A stretch of DNA of 64,000 nucleotides from Salminus brasiliensis. Lineage: Eukaryota; Chordata; Actinopteri; Characiformes; Bryconidae. Below the pieces are notes generated by a model that made no database searches, was not told the origin of the DNA, and worked only from the letters and a program-made list of their open reading frames with translations. The stretch spans positions 24,489,709-24,553,708 of the forward strand of contig NC_132896.1 in NCBI RefSeq assembly GCF_030463535.1. The letters run 5' to 3'. Of the stretch, positions 50,819 to 61,585 are shown in pieces (the stretch's first letter is position 1; every line of letters begins with the position of its first letter). The translations under genes were made by a program, and so were the position numbers.

Positions 50819-52447
50819 CTATATAATGGTATTTTTGTATTTGTGTGTATATGTGTGTGTGTGGATGGCACAAACTCTTTGTACTGTAATATGACGTTTT
50901 CCTGGAAAAATAGATGTGTTTCTGTTACTAACATGTAAAAAAAAATAGTATATTTGCACTTCAAACAATTTTGATAAATAGACATTTCCACGCTTGTGTT
51001 CATAAGGGGAACTTCAGCGTTTCCCTCAGGCCTTCGGCTGTATATCACCATCCCTTAGTTTCCTGTTAGGCTGAATCTGCATCACAAAGTAACATAGAAT
51101 CCAAGCTGCGTATTACTGAGTCCAGAAAGTTGACATTGTGCATCACAGATACACAAAAGACACCTACACACTTCATTAATATCCTTGTTATTCCCTCCCC
51201 CTCTCTCAACAGAGTCAATGTGTACTTTTGCAAGTTCATTAGACTCCGGTGTGACTCAAGTCCTCATATGGTGAAATTTGGCAGTAACATTTTCGGTGAC
51301 AACATTTTGCTGTTCTCTGATGCACAACAGTTTTTTTTTTTTTTGACATCAATCCAAAAAACATAATTCACATTCTGGACACACAAAAAAACATTTACAG
51401 CCACTGAGGATAAAAGGCCAAATGGAAGAGATACAGACATTTAACTTCATATAAATTTCACTCTGGTTTACATCTGAGCTCGATCATGCAGCTGGTACGT
51501 ATCAGCGTGGAGCTGAGCCATGAGTCATAGACTACTTAGGCTTGTCTCTAAAAACCTATGACAGGAATAAATTGAATACATCCATAATTTCCTTCATAAT
51601 CACATGTCATAATACGATATAAAATTCTATAGACTCCCTAGTAGAGTTGCAATTAAAACCCACACCTTGTAAAACACTCTTTTTGCATTATGTGGTTACT
51701 GGACAAAAAAGTGTTTTTTTTTTTTTCTCAGTAATGTGGTCTTGGCTTTCTTACAGTAATTTAAAACATTTGGTAATTTCAGACTGTAAAAGTTTGTGAC
51801 TGTTGGATGCAAATATCATACACCATGACTGCTTTTCATGCACAGTTTTGGCACTGGTAGTGCAGCAAGATATGTGTAAAAATTGGCACATTCTTTATCT
51901 AATTTAGCTTTTTTTGCAACATGATTAAATGCACGTCTTTCTCTCATGACTCTACAGTATAACAAGCAAGATACCACAAAAACAGTTAGACTGAATTATT
52001 CAGTATGTTCCCCTGATAAGAGAATAGTATAGTCTGGCCAAATTAGGAAATCTAAATTCAATGTATATGTTACATTTTATACATCTTACACTGCAGAAGA
52101 TAAAGAGAATTTCACCTATGCCCCCTAATGTTTCTTACCCTTACCCAATCTTTCCTTTTTCCCTACCATTATGCTTCTAGAAACTTCCTTTCAATGTGCC
52201 AGACACATCTGTTACTGGTAGCTGTAGAATCGGCTAGTGCAATAGCCTTTAACTGTGATGTTTATGTGTATTCAATTTCCACTTATCATCAACTGCGCTG
52301 ATCTCAGCAAAGGCTGGCTATGAATCCAGGAACAGATATGGTCCCCTAGATTTGCGGAGTGAGTCTATTGGCAGCCAAAACCACCGTCAGTCCCTGATTT
52401 ACACACATTATTTCCTTTTTTTAAGTTGAAAGCACTTAAATTGGGGG
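50819..52447 (-). other. Possible tent5d 3' UTR
   Basis: This is AT-rich, apparently transposon-free sequence directly downstream of the tent5d stop. It has T runs near 51330-51345 and 51713-51727. Its UTR status is inferred only from position, lack of repeats and the distal AATAAA at 50107-50112. Confidence 0.35.
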
Positions 52448-52494
52448 TTTATTCAATTAAGTGCTGGGACTTTTCTCATGCTGTGGATTTTATT
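52448..52494 (-). terminator. Two proximal poly(A) signals of tent5d
   Basis: Minus-strand AATAAA occurs at 52489-52494 and again at 52448-52453, 81 and 122 bases after the stop codon. Either could give a very short 3' UTR. Confidence 0.4.
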
Positions 52495-52574
52495 ATTTGT
52501 GGAGGCCGTTGTAAGTTGCAGGAGGTTATGGTTCTGCCCAGTGGTAGCTCCCCATATAAGAATCATGCCTAGTG

Positions 52575-55500
52575 CTAAACCAGTCCCGTCTGCATGTGTA
52601 TGTGTAGAGGATAGGGATGATATATAAGTGGGGACTGTCCATTGGCAATATAGTAGTTGCTGAAGTTGTGGTCGGCCATATATGGAGCAGGCTGGTAGTA
52701 GCAGGTGACGTTGTTGGTGTTGGGGATGATGTTCTGCTCCCCCAGGACCTTAAGAGCCAGGATGGTAATCATGTTGAGAGTCTGTCGTCGCTCATGGCCC
52801 ATCAGGCACACGGTGCTCTCATTGACCACCCGCCGTAGCGTCATCAAGTAATCGTACTTGCTCTTCTCCTCACCAATGAAGTGGTTGCGCAGATAAGACT
52901 CAATCTTCCTCTGCTGCTCGTTCACGTCTGGAAAGTCAATGAAGAAACGAGAGCACATGTAACGTTCTAACGTTTTAATTTCTGTCTCGCTGGCAGGCTT
53001 GAAGTCCCGTACCAGAAGATTGCTGTACTTGAGCAGGCCACCTCCCCGGATCTCCTCAGGATTGCGTGTTGCTATTAGCCTGTAGCGCAAGTGGTCCATG
53101 GCCTGCTCAAAGTCTCCGTACATGCTTTCTGCCACCACTGTGACAGAAGGCACCTCTCTGTGAGATAGCAGGGGCTCTTTTGCCTCAGAGTCTAAAGATG
53201 GAATTGGACTCTGTGTAGTCTCTACAAGAGTCTCTAACGCTGGTTTAAAAGGAGACTCTTGATCTTTAGATGGCGACATGGAAGTAATGTTAGACAGTGA
53301 TATGGAAGGATGTACAGCTTGCAGTGATTCTACAGAAGGTCCCACAATCTGTGTTAATACTTCAGGTGGTTCCAGACCTTGAAGGGATACTACAGAAGAC
53401 ACAGATTCCTCTGATGATAATGTGGAAGATTCTAAAGCAGTTGATGGCCATACAGAATACCCTTGGTTTTCTGATGAAGGTATGGCAGGTTCTAGAAGAC
53501 ATGACGATTGTTCGGGTGATTCTGGAATTTCCATTGAAAACACAGAAGAGTCTTGAACCTGTGGTATTAATATAGGTGGCTCTAGAATTTTTGTCATTAA
53601 CACTGAAGATTCTAGAGTCTGTGTACATTGTACAGTAGGTTCCTGAGGCTGCACACATGATATGGAGGTTTCAGGAACTTGTGTTGGTATAACAGGAAGC
53701 TCCAAGCCCTGGGGAGTAGTTTTTACTTCCTCTGAATCAATGGTAAGATTTGTAGATAGGGGTGTCACTAACGTAGTCTGGATGACAGTTTCTGGGGACT
53801 CTTTATATTCTTGAGCACACTCCGCAGTTTGGGCAGCAAGCTCAGTCTCTTCTTTATGGGAAAAGTTTGGACTGAGAAAAGGGCTATCGTCTACCTGAAC
53901 TATGGGTTGTGAATTGACCTGAATAATTGGTTTCTGTTTTTTTGTCACTTTCTCAATGTGAGGCTGGGTCTTTACATTTTGGTCCTTTGGGTAACTAAAG
54001 GTTTTGGGCAAAGGGCTTAGAATTGTAGTTTCACCAGTCTCTGGCTCTGAAGACTGTATTTGATTTTGAATACTTTCATCTGGAGACAAACCTACCAGAC
54101 CAGAAAGTGTCTCATCTGAGTGTTTATCATTCTCCTGGGTGGCAACACTAAAGGCTGGGGTGGATATGTCTAATAATCTAAGCATAGAGTCTTTGTCATG
54201 CGAGGCACTGGAGTCAAAGCAGTTTGTGGAAAGACCTGGCAATTCAACTTGCATAGGCATTGATTCTTTTGGGTCACTTCCATTAAGTGAATGGCTGATA
54301 GGCTGAGAAGGTTTAATTGTTGAGTCTTTCGACACTGACTTTTCTGTTGAATGCGGCACACAAGTCGCCTTTCTAGACATTTTCCTGGGGGGTTTTGGTG
54401 AGGAATGCTTAAGGACAACCATTTGTGAACTCCGGCTAGTTTTCTTGGCAGGAGGTGGTAAAGGGTACTCATTATTTGTATCTACTGCTGCCTGGGTTTG
54501 AAAGGTGATATGAGGAGACTGGAATGAACATTGTTCAGTAAGAACCATAGGTTCAGGTGCTTTTTCGGTAGTCTGCATTGGCTCATGTATTGTGTCTGTC
54601 TGCTCCATTTTAGGTGCATATTCAACATTGGATGACACTAAAGAGTTTGGACAAAGGGTTGACTCTGCAAGCAACACATTTTCAATCTCCTTAGGACCCT
54701 CCATAAGAGCATCTGTTTGTTTGTCACTCTCATTAATGTTTTTACTCGTTACATTGACCACCTGTTCAGTTTCTATGTGTATGTCAATGTTGTCTCCACT
54801 TAAATAGAGGTCTGGCATTTCTTCTTTGCATTCAAACTCATTTTCATGACTCTCATCTGTTTCTTTTGTAAGTGTTCGTATGTCAGACTGTTCTGATACA
54901 TCATCTACAGTTTCAGTCATTGTTATGGATCCACTCAGCTCTTCAATTTCTTCACTATGGATTTTTTCAAGACTTGTTTCTTCTGTGGAAGGCTTGTATT
55001 GGTCCTCCATCGTGACTGTTTCACTGTGACAGACACGGTCAGGGAAACTGGGCATTTCACCTGACATGTCGATATCTGATTCACTGTGGCTTTCTGTTCC
55101 AGCAGAGGTGCTTTGCTCATTTAATAAACCTGACTGAGAGTCAGTACTCGGAATCAAGGAAGCATCCTGTTCCTTCTCCTTGCGTTGTGCAGCCTCCCTT
55201 CTCTCTGCCTCCAGGTAGGACTCTAACATAGTATCCAGGATGATCTGGAAAGAGTCGACGCTAAATTCAAACTGCCGCCGCAAAGAGCTGACAAACTTGA
55301 GCTCCACGTTTTTACCGCTGTTGTTGGAGAGTGAGATGAGGCTCCATCGGTCATGCTCAGTGAAGACTTTGACCATTTTCTGCACGTAAGCTTCTTTCAT
55401 AGTGAGAGCTGTGATTTTGTCCTTGTTGACTCCTCGAGGCAGAAAGTCCAGAAGGCAGCCCAGGACCACTTCCTTTATGATCTGGAAGTCTTCCTGTTTA

Positions 55501-55787
55501 GGAAGCTCCACACCAAAGATGATGTCTAAGTCCTTGTAGCTAGTGCCATTCTCTTTGACTAGCACGTGACTTGCTGTGGAGCCGTTGAGACGGACGTCCC
55601 TCACCTTGATGTTTTTGGAAACCAGACGTTCTCTCACAACATGGATGATGTCCTTGGGCTTAATCTCCAGGGTGGGGAAATTGCCCCTTCCGTGAATGGG
55701 AATGACCTCTGTGAGAACCTGATCCAGAGTCTCCACTTGCTCCTGCGTTAGATTATGGAATCGCCGGTCGTCCTTCAGCTCCGTCAT
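52575..55787 (-). CDS. tent5d: TENT5D-like non-canonical poly(A) polymerase
   Basis: TENT5/FAM46 proteins add adenosines to the 3' ends of mRNAs; TENT5D is chiefly a germ-cell member in mammals. This 1070-residue protein carries the whole family fold in two pieces. Residues 11-192 hold [11 protein letters not shown] (32-42), LNGS (67-70) and YKDLDII (84-90), with catalytic Asp86 and Asp88, and NVELKF (160-165) with Glu162. Residues 882-1070 hold [53 protein letters not shown] and CYYQPAPY. Segments such as [30 protein letters not shown] and NHFIGE point to the D paralogue. Between the halves sits an insert of about 689 residues where relatives have about 13. The start is Met at 55787, just after a splice acceptor at 55792-55791, and relatives start at the same place. 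It is one exon, and the full 3.2 kb is open. Confidence 0.9.
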   Translation of the reverse strand: MTELKDDRRFHNLTQEQVETLDQVLTEVIPIHGRGNFPTLEIKPKDIIHVVRERLVSKNIKVRDVRLNGSTASHVLVKENGTSYKDLDIIFGVELPKQEDFQIIKEVVLGCLLDFLPRGVNKDKITALTMKEAYVQKMVKVFTEHDRWSLISLSNNSGKNVELKFVSSLRRQFEFSVDSFQIILDTMLESYLEAERREAAQRKEKEQDASLIPSTDSQSGLLNEQSTSAGTESHSESDIDMSGEMPSFPDRVCHSETVTMEDQYKPSTEETSLEKIHSEEIEELSGSITMTETVDDVSEQSDIRTLTKETDESHENEFECKEEMPDLYLSGDNIDIHIETEQVVNVTSKNINESDKQTDALMEGPKEIENVLLAESTLCPNSLVSSNVEYAPKMEQTDTIHEPMQTTEKAPEPMVLTEQCSFQSPHITFQTQAAVDTNNEYPLPPPAKKTSRSSQMVVLKHSSPKPPRKMSRKATCVPHSTEKSVSKDSTIKPSQPISHSLNGSDPKESMPMQVELPGLSTNCFDSSASHDKDSMLRLLDISTPAFSVATQENDKHSDETLSGLVGLSPDESIQNQIQSSEPETGETTILSPLPKTFSYPKDQNVKTQPHIEKVTKKQKPIIQVNSQPIVQVDDSPFLSPNFSHKEETELAAQTAECAQEYKESPETVIQTTLVTPLSTNLTIDSEEVKTTPQGLELPVIPTQVPETSISCVQPQEPTVQCTQTLESSVLMTKILEPPILIPQVQDSSVFSMEIPESPEQSSCLLEPAIPSSENQGYSVWPSTALESSTLSSEESVSSVVSLQGLEPPEVLTQIVGPSVESLQAVHPSISLSNITSMSPSKDQESPFKPALETLVETTQSPIPSLDSEAKEPLLSHREVPSVTVVAESMYGDFEQAMDHLRYRLIATRNPEEIRGGGLLKYSNLLVRDFKPASETEIKTLERYMCSRFFIDFPDVNEQQRKIESYLRNHFIGEEKSKYDYLMTLRRVVNESTVCLMGHERRQTLNMITILALKVLGEQNIIPNTNNVTCYYQPAPYMADHNFSNYYIANGQSPLIYHPYPLHIHMQTGLV
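53145..55211 (-). other. 689-residue insert in TENT5D-like protein
   Basis: This in-frame segment (residues 193-881) separates the nucleotidyltransferase half from the helical half. It is rich in Ser, Thr, Glu, Gln and Pro and is probably disordered. Notable parts are a charged start ([16 protein letters not shown]), a basic patch at 445-473 ([10 protein letters not shown] and [10 protein letters not shown], resembling a nuclear localisation signal), a second basic spot (VTKKQKP, 614-620) and the decapeptide repeats at 694-833. It is not an unspliced intron read by chance, since 689 codons without a stop would be extremely unlikely in AT-rich DNA. Confidence 0.9.
53289..53708 (-). repeat. Coding 30 bp x 14 minisatellite (decapeptide repeat)
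   Basis: Residues 694-833 fall into fourteen consecutive 10-residue units with no gap, for example [50 protein letters not shown] and [10 protein letters not shown]. The rough consensus is x-L-E-P/S-S-V-x-x-x-Q. The strict register implies expansion of a 30 bp unit followed by divergence. Confidence 0.85.
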
Positions 55788-55789
55788 GT

Positions 55790-55801
55790 TCTGCAGGACT
55801 G
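55790..55801 (-). promoter_or_regulatory. Splice acceptor before the tent5d coding exon
   Basis: On the minus strand the text reads 'ccccagtcctgcag' and then AACATGACG, with A at -3 of the start codon. This suggests that the 5' UTR is completed by splicing to an upstream non-coding exon. Confidence 0.6.
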
Positions 55802-57843
55802 GGGAACATAAACAGATAGGGATAGGGAAAATGAGACAGAAACATAGAGGAAGAGGCTAAGAGAACAAGAAAGAGTTGATGATAATGCACAGCAGACTTT
55901 TGGTAAGAGCCTCTTGAGTGCAGAAAAAGGCTTTCGATGTGCAAATAAAACTGCATGCTACACAGTTCTCCTAAAGTGCAATATGCTGCTCAATTTCACA
56001 TGGCAGCTGTTTCCCCCAACGTTCATACACATCTTCTGTTCTCAGTTTGTGTATCCGAATTTTCAGTTCGAGGCGTTTGGAATGATAATGTGAGCTATCA
56101 CTTACTTTATCGGCTGCTCATTAAGTATCTAACTATTAGGGCCCGTGTGATTATCATATGTGGTACAAGGTAGCTTCTTTGTTTTCCTTAGTGCAGATGA
56201 CGCAAAACATGTTAGAACACAAACAGAATTCATGAACATATGTTGTGAGAATTTGTGCTGCTTCATTTTCACAGTTTTGTTAACACTTTGCAAAAATGCA
56301 AATGTCATTGGTTTGGACTTAAAGGGAGACAATAGTATCTGTTATCATTGTTGTTGTTGAGTTGTTGTTTTTTTTTAATGGTTTCTCCTTCTCTAAGTGG
56401 CTAAGAACATGTAACCCTTGTTGTCACAAAGTATCTTCACTAGATGACTCATTCTATGAGGTAAAGGACTGTATTACGTTTCACAGCCTTTGGGCGTGGG
56501 TCTACACTGCATTTGGTTAAAAAAAGAGAACTGTGAATTCTGTGATATTCATAAAATGTACTCAAGACTTGATCAATTTCATAACCACATCAGTGCTTCA
56601 TTTTTCAGTGGATCGATGGATAGAAATTAGGCAAAATGCATATGATTATGCGAACAGTTATTTCTTATGAGCTCTTAAGTGGATTCTGCACCTTGGATGA
56701 ATTAAAAAAAAGGCTGCAATATTAGATCTGTCTCTGCCTCTGAGTCTCTGCCACTGTGGCTATTGATTGCCTTTCTACCAGAGCTAACAGGGTTAATCTG
56801 AATGACTCACTGCCAGCGGAATGCATTAATCATCTGAGCGTCATTAATTAAAAAATATATGTGTAATTATGAATGGCAGAATGTGTGGAAAAGAGAAGGA
56901 AAACACATGCCATGCATCCCAGCTGACGTATGAACGCATGTGTGTATGTTCATAAGCGTGTGGGAGTACAGATACAGATATGCATTCAGACAAACATAAT
57001 GATTTATCAGTGTTATCCAACAGGGTGAAATTAAATCATAAACTACTAATTTTTTTTACATCTGTATTGTTCTCAGTAACCATGACAATAATTCTGACTA
57101 TTGTATGACTAAGAAGTGAATGGTTAGAGTAGCTGAAGGGGTCTGAGGGTTGTAGGAGTATGTTAAGCAGTTGATTAAATGGGTAAACCTGACAGAAATG
57201 AGCTTGTTGTTAGTTGTACACAACACAAGAAACTGTTTGTCAGCATACCACTGTAATTTCACAGTAATCTGGAAGTTATGCCGGTCCTAAGCATCTGTTT
57301 CCCATCTCAAGAAAACCAAGCGTCTGTAGAGAACAGCATTTCATGGAGAAAATTGAAAGCTGCTATTTACAACTGTGCTCACAAGCCACTGAAGGATGGG
57401 TCTCGTAGGATCACAAATTGTAGCACCCCTGCTTTTTGATTCAATAAGCTTGTGACTTGACTTCTGAAAGCTTTTCTTCAGCTTTAAGCATTTTAGCAGA
57501 CACAATAAGACTACAGACTTATTAAAGAGAACGACTGACTTGTTCTGGTTGTTAGTATTTGAGAGGAAAGAGGAAGAAAGTTTGTTTGTTTTTTGTGGCT
57601 TTGTGATGTTAATTTCAGCTTTGAAGCAGTCTACACTACTTTACTACCAACAAACATATGACTCTTGCATTGAGATGCTTTGGATTCTGACCGGTATAAA
57701 CATGTAACTAGACGCATTATCTTGATGGGGGGCACGCTTGCCCATGTTGCTTTGTTACCTTGCTCGCGAATTGATACAGTGCGGCGGTTATTGTCCAGCT
57801 GTTCAACTGAATCAAGAGATAATCTGCTTCAGCACACATAAAA

Positions 57844-57874
<31 letters not shown>

Positions 57875-58956
57875 AAGCCAGCCAAGGGCCAATGTCGAGC
57901 TATGGGGGTCCCACAGTCATCTCAGCAAGTTTCCACATGGAAATCTGAATGCCTGTCCATCTCACTTGTTCCTCTGCTGTGCTCTAAAGATCTTTGGCAC
58001 TCTGTCGCGTCTCGTTTGCATCAAGCGGCCAAATGATAGCTTACGGTAGACTCGTGGTGATGCGGCAGGAGGATTTTTGTTTTCCTTCTACACCCCTTCG
58101 CCTTCCCCACCCCTCCTCCTCCTCCCCCACTTGCTCTCTCCCGCAAACAAGCCGGTGTGAGTCATAGCTGGGAAGGGGAAAAAACTGCACCCAGATGCGC
58201 TTTCCCACCTGACTAGACCCGCGTTTCTTTCTCCTTTTCTATAAACAAAAGCAGTCTGGTCGTTCGTGGACCTGTGCATCACTTTTCTGCATTGGAAAAC
58301 GATCGCGTGCAAAACTTCAGATGCCTTCTAACATCACCACCGACTCTCGGTGTAGCCTCTATGTTCCATGCTCACTGTAGCTTACATTTCCCACTGAAAA
58401 GAGCAGGCCACCGGCTTCAACTTCGGAGCACTTGAGCTCCCTTCTAGTAGAAACCAACCCTTTTCTTACTTTCGCCTTGCAGCGCATAACCATTCATTAC
58501 GCGCGACGCTGTATTCCTATTCATCGTGTCTATTCATCATCTGCTGTAGCTTGTTTGATGTAGGCAAGCAGTGCAACTGTAGCGACCTCACATGAAGCCA
58601 GACGCCAAATGCAATCAGAATGCGTAACTACTGGAGGCTACTCTGTCACGATTCAGTGTATCTCGATAGGAACTCGTCACATGGCTTCTGAGTTGTTGTT
58701 GTTTTTTTTAATTATTATTATTTATCAAACTTCGCGGACATGCACGCCGCGGCTGCGACCATAAACAAACTCATCGCCACGTCCACGTAGCCTGCGTTGC
58801 CTCCGTAATCCTCACACACTCGAGCCAACTCGTCAAGTCAAGTTTCTGGCGACGTCCACGAGCAGACCGAAAGACAGTATGGACAAAACGCACAACAAAA
58901 AATATAGTCTTTTGGCAAACTCTGCTGCTGCAACGATTGGGAATTCCTCAACTCAC
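55802..58956 (-). other. Probable first intron of tent5d
   Basis: About 3.2 kb lie between the proposed non-coding exon and the coding exon. There is no coding potential. Positions 56735-56880 are a repeat-free, TAAT-rich block. A (GT)n run is at 57844-57862, and 58080-58330 is pyrimidine- and GC-rich. Confidence 0.45.
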
Positions 58957-59150
58957 CTCAGTTCGCGGTTTTAAAAAATGAAACCGCGGATTTGCACGTC
59001 TGGCTTGAATTCCGAGAGGTTAGAGGAGCAAATAAATAAACAGAAAACAACAACAACAACAAATCCAGCAGTGTTGGTGGGCTCAGAGGCTCCGCTGGTT
59101 GGGGATCATGTGGGCTTGAGTGCGCGGCGGCGCGGTCGCTGTCCAGGCTG
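58957..59150 (-). other. Probable non-coding exon 1 of tent5d
   Basis: A consensus donor CTGAG|GTGAGT lies on the minus strand at 58957/58956, in GC-rich DNA. A TATTTAAG box at 59180-59173 suggests transcription starting about 30 bases downstream, near 59150. The exon limits are inferred; no transcript evidence is available here. Confidence 0.5.
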
Positions 59151-59172
59151 AGCGTGGTGCTGAAACCAAACT

Positions 59173-59180
59173 CTTAAATA
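59173..59180 (-). promoter_or_regulatory. TATA-like box of the tent5d promoter
   Basis: Minus-strand TATTTAAG at the edge of a CpG-rich stretch (58700-59400), at suitable distance from the proposed exon 1. Confidence 0.4.
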
Positions 59181-59714
59181 TTCTCGCCCTGTTTTCTCCC
59201 TGCGAGCCTCAAGCGTAGAGCAGTTTCCATGGCGACGTGGCGTCACGCTTTTTTTTTTAAAGGGAGTCCGCGCAGCGCAGTCACAACAGTGCCAAATATC
59301 GAGAGAGTGAGGGCCGAGAGTTAACAGGTGTCAAGTGTGTGCGAGGCCAGCGCGTTTTTGGCATGCCATAACCACCGAGCCAGCCATACGACCCCCCGCA
59401 CAGAAATAACACGACCTGCTAAGCTTTGAACCATTCAGACCATTCAGCAAGCCTGCTGGATGACACATCATCTAACGCTGTGAGAAAACCTCCAGAAGCG
59501 TTTTGCATTGCCCTTATTGAGACTTGCATTTACAAACGTGCAAATCTGAGACTGCTGCTTTCATAAGACATGGAATAACTATGAAAGCATAAAGGGACAA
59601 ATATATGCATCTTCATATTAATACATCTACATCACAGGCTGCATATTTATTCATATCAGTGGGCGCTGATGAACATACACAGACTACCCCTTAACCCATC
59701 GTCCACTGTTCACT
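59181..59714. other. Upstream region of tent5d
   Basis: GC-rich to about 59400, then AT-richer without recognisable genes. Confidence 0.4.
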
Positions 59715-59915
59715 GTCTAGTCTCTCCAAGCCTGCTCCTGGAAAGCTACCTTCCCACAGACTGTAGACTCCAACCCTGACCCACCCCACCTGATTACTGC
59801 CTTCAGAAGTGCTTGATTGGCTGAATGGGATGAGTAGATTTGGGTTGGAGCTGAAACTTGCAGTTGGAGCTGAAACTCCGGTTGGAGTTGGAGATGGAGA
59901 CCACTGGTGTAGTCC
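59715..59915. repeat. Palindromic non-autonomous DNA repeat
   Basis: The left part 'gcctgctcctggaaagctacc' to 'actccaaccctgac' is mirrored by 'ttgggttggagctgaaac' on the right, the arrangement of a very common teleost fold-back repeat (recall). Part of a 164-codon frame at 59809-60303 is a by-product. Confidence 0.55.
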
Positions 59916-61296
59916 CTATCCTGTTCTAAAAAGTATAATATATAATCTGTGTACAGTATTGTATAGTCTATTGTCTGACTGGCTACTGCGGTTGGTCCTA
60001 AAACTAGCACCATATCCTGGAGAAACTGTATTTCATTCCTCAATCAACACTTCTGTACTGAGAAGAATGGAAAGATCATTAATGGGATCTTTTGTAAAGG
60101 TAACAGTTGTATACAGAACCATGACCACTCCAATAAATTTTACATGCCTAAAAACCTCAAAGAACTCAAAGAACTATTCATTACGAAAAGTGCCCTTTGT
60201 CTGGTTCTGTATCATGACTCTTCAAAGATGTATTAAAATTACAAGACCATACCCCATTTTTATTCTGAGGCACGTGTCCCATTTACTTCAATGTGGAGTG
60301 TAGGTAACATATGCTTGCATTTTCAGCACACGACATTTGACAGATTAACGACCACCCTAACCCCCCAGCCCAGCGCCTTTTTAATACGCGGTTTAGGCCA
60401 CGTGTGTGTTTGTGTGTGTGTGTGTGGGGGGGGCACTGTAAATATAAGTTGGTTAAAATAAACTTAATAATAATAACAATGATGCTAAATAAGTCTGGGC
60501 TTTGTCAGCCTGTGGAGGATGCTCGCTGCAGCGCAGTGGCCGCGCTGAATATTGTATCAGGCAGCGAGTGACTCATCCCTCTCTCTCTCTCCCGTGATGT
60601 AGAGACGCAAAACCCAATCATCAATCAAGCCCTCCCCCACCCCTACCACCACCCCACCTCTCCATCCCCACCCCCCCTGCCCACGTCAACGACAGCTCTC
60701 CGCAGTGAAAGTCCAGACCAACTAGTCATGCCCGTTGCTTCGGGCTCTCCTCACCCCTACTCCCACTCTGGATTCGCGCATGTTCTGGTCAAAAGCCTTT
60801 TTCTGGCCCACCGCAGAGGATACCAGCGGCCCACGCTAACCACTGTTTACAGCGCGCAGTAGCCGACGCTGTATCACACCGTGATTAGTGAAAGTGGCTC
60901 GTGTCAGCGTGGATAATAACACAGCCTGCCCTCGATTAAACCGCAGCATGGCTCATGGCACACAGCACCCATCATTAGCTGCCTATAGGTGCAGCTGACA
61001 ACAAACACGCTCCTATAAGTGGGGTGATGTCCCTATACAGAACCATGTGGTGAACGAAAGCAGCACACCTTAAAAAATAGCTACTAAAAAACTAGAAAAA
61101 GGAGATGGATGAAAGTACAGTTCAGAGTGATTGTCCAAAAATAGCCCTCTGAGGGGCGTTCAGGAGCAACGATCATAAACATGAAGAGGATCGTTCTCCC
61201 CCACTGTTCCACCGCTGCTGCTCTAAAAGCTGAAAGCAAAAAAAAAATGTGCTTGGTAGATGAAAGGTCAATTTACTCGTTACCAAAAATAAAAAA
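59916..61296. other. Intergenic region between tent5d and chmp1b
   Basis: No gene is visible. A GT/G run lies at about 60405-60430. Positions 60480-60990 are GC-richer, with a C-rich patch at 60630-60680, and are repeat-free: either a CpG island shoulder or an enhancer. The rest is AT-rich. Confidence 0.4.
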
Positions 61297-61405
61297 TGAC
61301 GTCACTAGACTTGTACCACAACCGACGGAGAACAGAGTCTATTAAAAAAAAGAGTCAGATTTGAGCACGAGCTGCCGAACGCCTGTGACGTTGGTGGAGG
61401 CGGGG
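61297..61405 (+). promoter_or_regulatory. chmp1b promoter elements (CRE, GC box)
   Basis: A full palindromic TGACGTCA lies at 61297-61304 and a GGCGGGG box at 61399-61405, 180-290 bases before the start codon, in CpG-rich DNA. No TATA box is visible. This suits a constitutive gene. Confidence 0.5.
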
Positions 61406-61410
61406 CTGCA

Positions 61411-61459
61411 ATGGCGTCAGCGCTGGCGTAAGCGCGCCGTCGGCGGAAATGGCGTTCTG
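61411..61459 (+). promoter_or_regulatory. Two short upstream reading frames before chmp1b
   Basis: ATG at 61411 opens a 6-codon frame closed by TAA at 61429-61431. A second ATG at about 61449 opens a 3-codon frame. They matter only if transcription begins upstream of them, which is unknown. Confidence 0.3.
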
Positions 61460-61585
61460 ACTGTCAGGGAAAACCAAAACAAGCCTCGGAGAGCCGAGGG
61501 AAGAGGAGACTCTTACTTTACACAAAGTGCACTGTTAAACCAGGCGCGGTACTGCTTAGCGTTTCTCTGAAGTGTTTCGCTGGAG

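Noticed and set aside
50706..51051. Tyr/Ile/Val-rich and His/Thr-rich frames
   Set aside because: They are translations of the TATC/AT/GT microsatellite.
53297..54807. Several plus- and minus-strand frames inside tent5d
   Set aside because: They are shadows of the 1070-codon frame and lack the features of a gene.
59809..60303. 164-codon plus-strand frame between tent5d and chmp1b
   Set aside because: Its first part lies in a palindromic transposon repeat and the rest shows no domain or codon bias.
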